DNA of 51,277 nt from Clavulina sp. PMI_390 (lineage: Eukaryota > Basidiomycota > Agaricomycetes > Cantharellales > Hydnaceae), in NCBI GenBank assembly GCA_015039315.1, contig WIDE01000044.1, forward strand, positions 1 to 51,277. The letters run 5' to 3'. Of this stretch, positions 1-10,145 are shown piece after piece. The stretch's first letter is position 1. Each line of letters begins with the position of its first letter. The notes under the pieces are model-generated. The model saw only the letters and a list, made by a program, of their open reading frames with translations, was not told the origin of the DNA and did no database searches. Made by a program: the position numbers and the translations under genes.

Positions 1-32
1 CTATATGGCACTGATAATCACTCTTTTGATAG

Positions 33-344
33 TATCTCCTGGCCTATCCTCCACGCGCTTGGCCTTTTGAATGGAACTTGCCTGTATGGGCCGGCCTTTA
101 CGTGATTATCATCTATCCCCCTATAGCATTTTTCCATGTGTGCTGCCTATATCCCATCCGCAAACGGAACATACGGCGTGCTGAGCAGTGCCGTCGACAA
201 CAAGACGAACCGTCGAACTCTAATCAGACGCCAGAACAGACGCTTGGGGTCGCACCGTCTAGAGCTTCGCCTGCTGTAGCGATCATGGATTTATATCATG
301 ATATTGCTACTCCTGATGTCCTGGTGCCTGATGGTGAAGATTAA
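33..344 (+). CDS. DPF/WPxWGG-family two-TM protein, exon 2 only (copy A, partial)
   Basis: Last exon of a gene whose first exon lies left of the window. An AG acceptor at 31-32 is followed by TAT (Tyr), which is where exon 2 begins in nearly all copies of this family here. The 103 residues read RAWPFEWNLPVWAG, then a hydrophobic membrane segment, then a basic stretch (RKRNIRRAEQCRRQQ), matching the WPxWGG - TM2 - basic helix order of its neighbours. The acidic tail is short and lacks the QGDLEAQ box. Function is unknown. Topology with both ends in the cytosol is inferred from the positive charges flanking the membrane segments. It is the most diverged of the three left-hand copies. Confidence 0.7.
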   Translation, partial: YLLAYPPRAWPFEWNLPVWAGLYVIIIYPPIAFFHVCCLYPIRKRNIRRAEQCRRQQDEPSNSNQTPEQTLGVAPSRASPAVAIMDLYHDIATPDVLVPDGED

Positions 345-961
345 ATGGGCGGAAGTTCATCGCATCATTGAGCAAGAAGCTAATTAACTGTAGCAAAGTG
401 TGCGGACCAATGCTTGAGGTCGTACCATACCACATTTCTCAGGTATTAGGAAACTAGATACCCCCTTCTCATAGCGCCTGCTCGGGGGAATTAATGATAT
501 AAAATGTGCATCCTAACGATAAAGATATTGATTCAAGGATCAAATATATATCTTCAGGAGCTTCACCACCTGATTATTATACTTTTTCTGGTTATGGATG
601 AGGTTGGGATTTACATTAGGCACGGCACATCTAGGGCGGGCTCTGCACGATCCTTTCCGTGCTTCCCATTGGTTTATCACGGATTTATTTTGTCTCGAAC
701 ACTTTCGAATACTAGGACAAGAGCGTACAGAACAAACCAATGACGCGATTTATGGAAGAAGCTGGCTATATTGTATTGAATGGGGCATTATGCAATTGCA
801 CAGCTATTTGAATACCCAATACAAATTCAATTTGCATACAAATGATCCCTCAACGTCCAACACCCCCCATTGAGCAGTCCACCAACCACCTCCAACTTCT
901 TAGTCTCCGAGTTCTAACGTTCTATTAATACTGTTCGTCGATCACTAGCCAGATTGACTCA
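345..961. other. Intergenic, promoter side of copy B
   Basis: No convincing gene. It holds the 3' flank of copy A and the upstream region of copy B, including the shared promoter block at 790-809. The last 90 bases before the start codon are C/T rich, as is common in fungal 5' leaders. Confidence 0.5.
790..809 (+). promoter_or_regulatory. Shared upstream block of copies B and C (copy B site)
   Basis: The block ATGCAATTGCACAGCTATTT starts 172 nt before the copy B start codon. Nearly the same block (one base shorter) starts 171 nt before the copy C start at 1918. Conserved sequence and spacing show the duplication carried the promoter with the gene. Whether a factor binds here is unknown. Confidence 0.45.
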
Positions 962-1654
962 ATGCGCGTCCCTTTTCTTCATCAGAGGGGAAGAGCGGAC
1001 GATCCATTTGCTGCTGATGGGACAAACTGGGCGGACAAGACCCTCAACGTTTTATTGTATGTTATTCTATGGGTATTCGGCGGGGGAGGGGTCTCGATGT
1101 TTCTTGGAGGGGTCTTTGTAAGCTTTTGTGGTGATAATCTCCACATGCTGCATGCACGTGGCCCAGAGCTCTGACTCTAATACCCTCTCTTTCTTTTTGC
1201 GCAGTACTTCTTACTTGGAGGAAGGATGAAGCCTGGAATACGATGGGCCTGGCCTATTTGGGGAGGCATTTGCATGATCCTAGGCATATTTCCCCTTCTC
1301 TTCATCGTCGTGCTAGTGCTGGGACCATTCGATGCTAGGCATCGCCGTCGTGCGGAAGAAAGACGAAGACGCAAAGAGGAGCTACTAGATTCAAATAGGG
1401 CAATGGCGAGACTACCTGCAGCCATAGACGCGTTACCTGCAGTACCCGCTCCAGCTGTAACCTATGGGCCGACACAGGGAGACCTAGAAGCCCAGAATTG
1501 GGCCACAAACACTATTGCAGCGCTTCAGCCCCAGGCTGGGCCGACTCCCGCCTCGGGTCAATGTGAGCCGGATGAGAAGGCACCAGTGGTTGAGCATGAC
1601 CCTGCAACTGCAGTGGTGAGCGCCGAGCCTGAGACGGCCGTGGAGAAAGTCTGA
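962..1654 (+). CDS. DPF/WPxWGG-family two-TM protein (copy B)
   Basis: Two exons, 962-1117 and 1205-1654, joined by an 87-nt phase-0 intron (GTAAGC ... CGCAG), giving 201 residues. Exon 1 is 52 codons: basic N-terminus, then DDPFAADGTNWADK, then membrane segment 1 (about residues 29-52). Exon 2 starts YFLLGGRMKPG, then RWAWPIWGGIC, membrane segment 2, the basic helix RHRRRAEERRRRKEELLDSN, a proline/alanine stretch, the GDLEAQNWA box and an acidic tail. I do not recognise the family from known proteins. The charge pattern suggests a hairpin with both ends in the cytosol. It shares its upstream block with copy C, so the two are recent tandem duplicates. Confidence 0.85.
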
Positions 1655-2088
1655 AAGGTCGAGTTTCTTATGCGAGCATATTGTGAATTTCAGCTTGTGA
1701 TACGAGCTGCGGAGTGGTTTCGTGTTGTGTTTGAATTGGGGAAATATGTACATGTACAGGGACCCCGCTGCTTTGCTGTATCATATTTGAGTAAGTGACC
1801 CACACTTAGCGAAACGAAATTGAAGTGGGTTCCAAAAAAAGCCTATATGCGATGTGAAGAACATTGACCCAAGCCAGCACGAACGATGATGATGTGTGGG
1901 CATCAACCAACGTGGCTATGCAATGCACAGCTATTTTGGTTCTACCCAGTCTTGTCCTCACAAGACTGTCCACACCCCCGCCTTGCCCGTGGTCAGGAAA
2001 CACATTCGCCCCTGCAGCTCGGCATCCTTCATCTCTGGATCCCTCAGTCCTAGTCACTGTCGGTTGATCACTGTTCGAGAGTGATTTG
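1655..2088. other. Intergenic between copies B and C
   Basis: Holds the 3' flank of copy B and the promoter of copy C. Apart from the duplicated block at 1918-1936 and a sequence resembling the copy B leader just before the start codon (GTTGATCACTGTTCG against GTTCGTCGATCACT), I see nothing coding. Confidence 0.5.
1918..1936 (+). promoter_or_regulatory. Shared upstream block of copies B and C (copy C site)
   Basis: ATGCAATGCACAGCTATTT starts 171 nt before the copy C start codon. It is the counterpart of 790-809, with one base missing. Confidence 0.45.
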
Positions 2089-2812
2089 ATGCGCGTTCCG
2101 TTTTTTCATCGAAGGAGACGGGTGGACGATCCATTTGCTGCCGATGGGACGAATTGGGCCAACAAGACACTTGACGTCTTAGCTCTTGTCATTGTATGGG
2201 TGTTCGGGGGTGGAGGAATCTTGATGTTCCTGGGAGGCTCCCTTGTATGTGTTCGCAGCGTTTTCACCTCACTGACTACAACGCGCCATACAAGTGGGCA
2301 ATCTGACTTGAGCGTTCTGTTTAATTTCTGCCCAGTACTTCATGTTCGGAGGAAAAATGAAGCCGTCCGTGCGATGGGCCTGGCCTGTCTGGGGAGGCTT
2401 GTGCATGATCCTAGCCATATTTCCAATTGTGTTCATCGTGGCGTTATTCCTTGCACCGTGCAACATCAGGCACCAGAACCGTGCGGAGGCAAGACAACAA
2501 CGAAGAGAGGAACTGCTGCGGTCGAACCGAGTGATGCAAGGGTTACCCCTGGTGGTGGATTTGCCCACGCCGCCTCCTCCAGCTGCTCTGGTAGCAACTA
2601 ATGATCGGCCGAAGCAAGGGGATCTCGAGGCTCAGACCTGGGCTACAGATACGGTAGCGGCGCTCGAGAACCAAACAGGGATGACTCATGGGTCAGAGGA
2701 GGCCGAACCAAATGAGCCAGTGCCTGGGAATCACCCGGAACCTGTAGCAGTGAATCCCGAGCCCGAGGTAGTCGAGAAGACGGCGGAAAGCAGGAGGGTA
2801 ATCACTCTTTAG
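2089..2812 (+). CDS. DPF/WPxWGG-family two-TM protein (copy C)
   Basis: Two exons, 2089-2244 (exactly 52 codons) and 2336-2812, with a 91-nt phase-0 intron (GTATGT ... CCCAG). The protein is 210 residues: basic N-terminus with VDDPFAADGTNWANK, membrane segment 1, YFMFGGKMKPSVRWAWPVWG at the start of exon 2, membrane segment 2, a basic helix with QRREELLRSNR, then KQGDLEAQTWA and an acidic, proline-rich tail. It is closest to copy B. The start is the ATG at 2089, because this makes exon 1 the invariant 156 nt. Function is unknown; a small integral membrane protein is inferred. Confidence 0.85.
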
Positions 2813-3354
2813 TGCGCTGAGAATCCTAATCTAGAACAGAGGCTTTGCATGGCTTGCTCAAAGATGTGAAAAGGTACATCTGCATATACAATTTTGTATC
2901 TTGACTTCGAATTATACCTTTTATGGGCAGCCCCACAGCTCAAACTAGCACACTAGTGTCGGAAAATCTGAGGAGGAAATGAACTCAACTATACACGCGA
3001 CATCCCCATTATCACAATTTTGCAAATGATAACACCCTCTTTCTTGCAATCAGCGTGAAATGGGAAAAAGGAAACACTGGTATATAGGACGGATGGAGAA
3101 TATAGAAATAGAGATCCAAGGAATAAACATACAGTCTGCAAACCCAGTAATCATGAAGCAATAAAACAGCGAGGAAGCAAAGAGATAGAGACTATCCATT
3201 TCGCAATACACGGAGTCCAGATATAAGCAACCACCTCCGGGCCAGCGCGGAGGCTACAAGGCAGAACAGAGAGTATAACAACACAAGCACACATGAAATA
3301 ATAGGAGATCGATAAGAAAATTTAGAGATCGCTCTCTACCAAACCAACCGACAA
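2813..3354. other. Convergent intergenic region
   Basis: The 3' ends of copy C and of the proline-rich scaffold gene face each other here. The stretch is A/T rich with no open frame of interest; it probably holds the two 3' UTRs. Confidence 0.5.
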
Positions 3355-6300
3355 TTACGCCGGGAGAACTTTCTCCTTCTCCTTTGCACATCTCAGCCAC
3401 AGCTCACCTGGTCGGCTCTGGGCTCTGATCATCCTAAAGACAGTCTTGCCTTTCGGTGGAGTTTTCCTCATCGGCTTGTTGGGTCCTGGGGCCGTAGGAG
3501 GAGTGATCTGAATATCAGGCCCACAGCGCTCTTGGAGCTCTTGGAGACCTTCGTTTGTACCCTCAGCCTCAATGAAGACTGTGCCTTCCCACGCTTTGTC
3601 GATGTGTGGAGTACGCCCCGCTGCGTTGTTCCCGGCGGACGCATGCGAGCGGAGCGGAAGGAGGGGAGTCTCGCCTCGTAATTGGAATGAGGAGCGATGA
3701 ATCCAGCGGACGACGGTGTGATAGGCACCTTGAGGACTGTATGGAGATATATGGTTTTGAGTTGTGATACCAAATGCTGAGCTAGACTAGAAGCTAACTT
3801 ACGTTTCTGTTTGCACGCGAGACTGGAGAAGAGCCAGGTTACGCGCAATCTCCTCGGCGTAGGGTTGGAGATCAATATGGACAATGGGATCACCAGGGAT
3901 ACGGAGGATCTTGTGCCAGTACGAAGGCGGGAAGCAGAGCGAGTCGATATATGGAGGTATCTCCCCCGTAATGGTGTACGTGTAGTCCAGGTCCTATATA
4001 TTAACGATTAGCGATCAGCACCATCAGTTAAGCAGAGGCGAAGTAAAGAAAAACGCACAATCAGGTAGGCCCCATCCCAGACCATCCTGCCCACATTGCC
4101 TTCATCGCCCAAAGCCACGTCCCACACGACATCTCCGACCTTTAAGTAGCTCGTCACGCCCGCCCTCCTCAATTCGTCCTCACATCTGAGTATATTATCA
4201 TCACTCAACCACACGCCCGCCGAATTCGGGACGAACACCCGTAAGAGCGGCGCCTGGCCGAGCTTGAACAGCGGAGAGCGGAAGCGATACTGGCCATTCA
4301 GTACACTACCTCCGCCGAACGGGATGGGAGGTACCGCAGGAGCACTCCGGAGATGAGGTGGGTACGGGTGCTGCGGGCTGTAGCCGTAGTCCGAACTCGA
4401 GACGATCGAAGGTGCCGCAGATCCCGATGGACGGCCCACACTTGCACTGCGCCTGCCTGGTGTCGAAGGGGGCGCGGAGCCATTCACGGTGCTGCTCCTG
4501 AATCGGCCGCGCGAGACGGGCGGGTGGCCATGCCCATTTGCAATCGGAGGACCACCATAAACAGAGTGCCCATTGTTACCATGCCCGTTATCGGAAAGGG
4601 AGGTTGAAGACAGATTCCCCTGGCGCCCGTGACGCCCGTTGTAGAGATGCTTCCCGGACACGGGTGGATTCGTGCCATCAGCTCCTGGTGGATTCCAGCC
4701 GGGACGTGGGATCGGGACAGTATGAGGTTCAGGATCTTTGGGTGGCAGAGGGACAGGAGGAAGCCCTTCTTTCACCCTTCGCTCGCGCTCCTTCTCCTCA
4801 AGAATGTCCCACTGTAGCTGCTCGAGCTCCGCTTGTGCTCTGAGCCTTATCACCAAACGTGAGTAAGCGCGTGTGGAAGCTACCATTTGGCGTGCAACAA
4901 TGCGCGACTGGAGGGCACGAGCTGGGTCGGCGTTGGGGGCATTGCTGAGATAGTAGAGATCTGTAGAGGCGATGGAAGGGTAGTGGTGCGTAGGTATGTT
5001 GACGCCTCGGAGGTACTCGTTCAAGTCCTATAGTTCATCCAAAATTAGTCAATCAAGGCACGGACACCCTAAAACAATATCCCAACAGCGAAAAGGACTT
5101 ACCACAAGACTAAACTCGCAAACCTCCCTCCGCTCATCAAATGCCCATCGCCTATACCCAACACTCCCCAAATACCTCTCAAGCACAGCCTCTCGAATAT
5201 TATCATCACCCTCCATGAGCTCACGCACCTCCTTTGAAAGGTTCCACAGCATGTAAAACTCTGAGAAGCTGAGTAGAGGGAGGAGAGGTGCGACAAGCGC
5301 AGCTGTAGTGAGATGGGTGACGAGCGGATAAGGCTGTGGCTCGCGCTCGCGAGTGGACCTAGACGACGTAGAGGAATACGAGTTGGAATGCGCGTGCCCT
5401 GGCGCATGCGAGTGACTGTGCGAGTGAGAATGGCCGCGTCTGCTAGAGTGCCTGGAATGCGAATGGCGCGACTTCTCATGACCGTCTCCTACAGCCAGAT
5501 TATCTCCATGTCGATCCTTGTCCTTGCGTCGGCGATGATGCTTGTCCTTCGTAGGAGACGCGCCACCGTCAGGTGTAAGGGTGCCATCCCCATTCGCAAG
5601 AGGTGTGAGCGGAGAGACACCACGCGGATACTCCCTCGTCCTCGAACTCGACCCACCCGCACTCGACTCGCGAGCCATAGGCGCCGACGACGCGGCAAGC
5701 GCATCACCCAGCGAAGGAGACTCGGTGCGCAAGTGCTGATCAAACGCCGGAGCAGAAGGCGACGTCGATCCCTTATGAGCCGACCGCGACGGCGAACGAC
5801 TGCCCTCACCCTCTCCCTCAGCACCACCCTTGCTCTTACTCCGATGTCTCCGTTCCCGATCCTTGTCCTTTGACCGATGCGAGCGATGCTTCTTGGGAGA
5901 CAGCTCCCCATCAGCGCCAAGCGTCGGAGTGGTCGTACCAGTCCCAGGCGGAGTCCCAGTCTCACCTCCTTCTCCCTCGCCAACAACACCCTTCGATTTC
6001 GAGCGCCGATGACGTTCGTCCCGTTCACGGTGCCGTGCCTCCCGCGCCGCACGGTCCCTCGCGCGCTCTTCTTCAGTCCGATGCCGGCGCTTCTTCGTTG
6101 GGTCTCCCGACGAACCTGCTTTAGAAGGGTCCTCGGGGGGTGGGGGGAGAGGAGGAGAAGGATCCTGAGGCGGTGGAGGAGGGAGCTGTCGATCGTTCGC
6201 GGGACCACGAGGCGACGAAACGCGGGCGCTGTCGGCATTTGCGAAGAGTGAGAGCCGACGCTTCGTTGGTGACGGCGGTGCTTGGTACATGCCAGGGATA

Positions 6301-8947
6301 GGGGCCGGGGCCGGGGCAACATGCGCAGAGGGAGGACGAGGAGCCGGTTCAGCCATCGCTCTACTCATCCTATTCGGAGACGGAGGTGGCATATCCGCCG
6401 AAGCAAAGATAGACAAGCGAGACTTGGACTGCCCTGGGGTCTTTGGAGTAGGGACAGGGGCAGGTGCGGGTGGAAGAGGAGGCATAGGTTCAGAGACAGG
6501 TGCAGGGAATATGGGCATAGGCGGAGGCGGAGGTGGCAGTTGCTTCTTCGCCAACTTGCGTCCACTCGCATCATCCATGCTCGTCGTCGCGGAACTCATA
6601 TGTGGATCAGCTGAAGACCTCAGCGATGCCGACATGGACACAGAGGTTCTAGAACCAGCAGCACTACTTGGTGCAACACCTCCGCTCGTACTATCATTCC
6701 TGCTCAAGGCGCTAACAAACGTCCCGCGACTCGACACGCTAGACATATTCACATTGCCGTTTGGCTCCTGATGCCCAAATGAAGATGGAGGGTGCGCGTG
6801 GTGGCCATGATGCCCATGCGGTTGTCGGTGATCAGGGTATAGATAAGAAGTAGGTCGGTGACTCTGCTGAGGAGGTGGTTGTGCGTGTGTAGATGGAGGT
6901 GAAGGAGGAAACGAGGGGAGAGGAGGTTGAGCACCTGGTGGAAGTGACGGCACTGGAGGAGGTGGCTCGGTTTTGTCCGACTTGCTACCCCCGCCACCAC
7001 CACTGACAAACGACAGAATGGAATTCCGGCGTTTCTTCAGCTCAGGCTTTGCGGGAGAAGGCGGTGATGGAGTGGCGCTACTGGATGGAGGTAGACGGGA
7101 GCTAGAATGTTTGGTTGGGGATGAAGGACGCGAGGAAGATGGTGGGCGATTCATGTTGGATGGAGACGGCGACGAGGAGGTTGACGGAGGTGTTGGGTAC
7201 AGGTGGCGCGCGGCGCTATTCGGGGGATGTGAAAAAGGCGATGACGAAGAAGGACCTGAAAAAATTTGGGAGACGACGCGAGTGACAGGGTAAATGCCAA
7301 GTCAAAAAGCATTGTCAGTCGTGGCATTCCCGAATTAGCATGCATGGCCGGAGACTCACCTGGGCCGTTAGAATGTGATACAGACGCGGACTTGGGGCGG
7401 TGCTTTGACGAAGAAGGTTGGGAGTTGGTATTAGGGTATCCGGTTGGGTCCGCACGCGTTGCTGATGTTGGTGGTGGTGGTGGCAGTGGAGGTTGGTTGG
7501 CATTAGGAGTGGTAGGGTACATGTATCCCGCACGCTGTACTGCGGCGGGGTAGAATGACATATCTTTTGAGGATGATGACGGTTCTCTAGGTGGGGATTG
7601 TGGTAGTGGGGGGTGTGGTTGACGCTGAGGGGTCGCAGGGTTGTGTGTCGTTGGCGTCGCATGATTGGCTGTCATAGGGGACAGCGTCAGAAAAAAAGAA
7701 AAAAAGCAATGACGCATGAAGACGGCAGAAGACACGTTGACTCCATAATTTTGATGAAGAAGAAAAGGTATAAAGGACTCACGATAAGCTGACGGGTTCA
7801 TCGATGCACGTCGGGCACTGCGAGGGTCGATGGCGGGCCCATTAGTCGGCGGGGGCGGGACCGGAGCCGATGTCGAAGTAACGTCGATCGAAGACGATCG
7901 GCCCTTGTGCAGTTTGTGGCCAGCGCCAGCAGTCGGCGGGGTGCTGGTGCTCGCGCGACCGCTCGCGGATGTCTTCGAAGGCACCGGCATGTTGTTGTTA
8001 TTAGACTGATAGTGGTGGTGGGAGCTCTCGAACTGCTGGGACGCTCTGCGAGCGAGGGCCGCGTTTATGTCGATGTGCTGGCGCTCGCGAGCACGGCGTT
8101 CTCGATCGGGGTCTTGGGTAGCAGGCGATGCAGGGTAAGCAGCAGCGGGAGGAGGAGCAGTAGCAGGTGCTGGTGTGGTGAGAGATACATAAGCGTTCAT
8201 GTCCGCCATTAGAGCTCTTTCGTCATGCTCATTAGAAGGCGTGTGCGATGTTGATGGTGGTGGCCTGCTGGAATATTGGGAAGTCTTGGCGTGTGCGTGT
8301 GCATTGCCATTAGCATATGCAGAGATCGGAGCTGCCACTGGCTTTCCGGCGGGAGGTTGGCTAAAAAAAGCGTCATCGGGAGGTGGAAAAGCAGCGGCAG
8401 CGGGGGGAAAAGCTGCTGCTGCACTGGCGCTTTCGCTGCGAGAGCCCATATCGGTTGAACGCCGACCGAGTCTGCTTGGAGAGGGTGGTACTGGCGATGC
8501 AGAAGCACCTCGGAACGCACTCGGAGGTGTGTTCGTGCGTTCCGGCATCGCGCCGGGCGGCGGCGGAGGTGGGAACTCCCTGAACATCTCTGGCTGCTGT
8601 TGTTGTTGATCATACAACCTAGCAGCTGCACCTCGTCCTTGGACACCCATGCTGGAACCATCGAACATGCCCAGGGAGAAGCGTCCAGCACCGTTATCAT
8701 CCGCTTCCTTGGCGCGAGCAAAGCGTTGGTACAGTGGTGTTGAGACATCAGGACCCAACTCGAGCTTCATCAATGGCGTTGTTGCATAGCCGTTCGAGTA
8801 TGTGCTGTTGGTAGGAGCAGTAGTCATACTGGTGGTGCTCGTGCGGGCGCTGGCAGTTGGCATCGGAGGGGGCGCATGGCCAGCGCTGTTATTATGATGA
8901 GACGTTGAGACATTGGCAGACGACTTTTTGCGTGTGAACAACGGCAT
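3355..8947 (-). CDS. Large proline-rich scaffold-like protein with conserved C-terminal region
   Basis: By my splicing, about 1,700 residues starting MPLFTRKKSS at 8947 and ending at TAA 3355-3357. The ends of the first two introns are clear at about 7674-7782 and 7266-7359; others lie near 5025-5100, 4000-4060 and 3740-3800. The N-terminal two thirds are low complexity: repeated polyproline runs (PPPPPP near 8550, 6170 and 6530), SPTK/SPR motifs, RS/KHRSHR basic blocks and an HSHSHSH run near 5410. The last ~600 residues contain ordered sequence: FSEFYMLWNLSKEVRELMEG, DLNEYLRGVNIPTHHYPSI, VGDVVWDVALGDEGNVGRMV, YTYTITGEIPPYIDSLCFPP and VVRWIHRSSFQLR. Polyproline tracts commonly bind SH3, WW or profilin partners, so a cytoskeletal or polarity scaffold is possible, but I do not recognise the C-terminal domain. 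No membrane segment or signal peptide is seen. The long open frames antisense to it are artefacts of biased composition. Confidence 0.75.
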
Positions 8948-10145
8948 GCATGCGGGTGTAAGACGTCGACCAGCGGCGGAGAGGTACGGCCACAGATAAA
9001 ACAGAAAGTAGCTGCAAGAGAGATAAAAGGACGATAAACACGGAGGGAGAGGAGGAGGGAAATGAACAAATCAATGAACAAAGTTTGAACCACTTAGTTT
9101 GTGACAGGCGATGTCAGAGCAACGGTCTGTCACTCCAATTCAGTTGTCACAAACGCGTGTTCTTGGCAACGAGCCGGCTAGGGCGACGCGACGAGGGCGA
9201 TGACGCAGCGAGAGCGTTAAATGCTTCTTCTTCCTTTCTTCTTGAGCGAGAGCTTCGTGAAACCCATCGCAATGAGTCAATTATGACCCGTCGATCTTCA
9301 CCTTATAACGGGCCTATGATGCCGCCTATCCGTCGCGCCCAGTGCCCACCATTTACATACCCTTGTAGGGAGTGAAGATGCTACTCGAGAAGCCTGACAC
9401 GCACCGCACTTCCCTATGGAAGCCTCATCCACACATACCGATGTGCAAGCCATATGTGGGCGACAGCAGATGAGACAATCGACAGCACGTTTCCCAGCGG
9501 ACATTTTGTCTATCTTGACCCCGCCTCTGAAATGCTAATAGGGCAACGCGCGACGCCTATGTGTCTCGAGTTGCAGACCTAAATGAGCGTTGCTGGTTAC
9601 ATTGCTTGGCCATCCATCCACACGTCAAGATAAGAGATTCGTCCGGTTTGATAGAGTATGAGATCAATCTTACCATGTACATAACGCTCCATAGATAAGG
9701 AGCCCAATCGAAACCTCTTTGAGGGGGTCTCATATTCGCTTTTTTGTGCTTGTTACTTTCTGACAGTGGCACCTGTTCAAGCCCTAGATGCCCAACAAGT
9801 GTATCCCTTGCTTAGATCACATAGGCCTCCACGTATCTCCGTCATGATAACCCATGCTCCTATATTTGGAATATTGCTCAATTTTAAGTGTGTGACGCTA
9901 ATGCTAACCTGAGTCCTCTGATCGTGTGCCATGCAGCACTGATTATGTCATTCTAATTGGAAATTCAAGTGATAGCGGAGGCACTGCCTCAATGCCTGTT
10001 CTTCGTTCGTCCGTATCAGCCTCATCGCCGCCCTAAATTCTATTCCTCGCAGATATATCAACTTGTGCTACCTAGGTACTCTCTGCTCTTCATAACGTCT
10101 ACTTAACGATTGTTCTCCCGAAGTGCCCGTGCCACACCAAGGAAA
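8948..10145. other. Divergent intergenic region
   Basis: About 1.2 kb between the start of the scaffold gene (minus) and the first kinase gene (plus). It must contain both promoters. I find no supported gene and no clear TATA box. Confidence 0.5.

Noticed and set aside
598..873. Frame reading GRALHDPFRASHW, recalling the DPF motif of exon 1
   Set aside because: No membrane segment, donor site or exon 2 follows in place; the match is short and may be chance, although a very old dead copy is possible.
5313..6322. Long Arg-rich open frames on both strands within the scaffold gene
   Set aside because: They are shadows of the Ser/Pro/Arg-biased real frame and have no independent start, intron or motif support.
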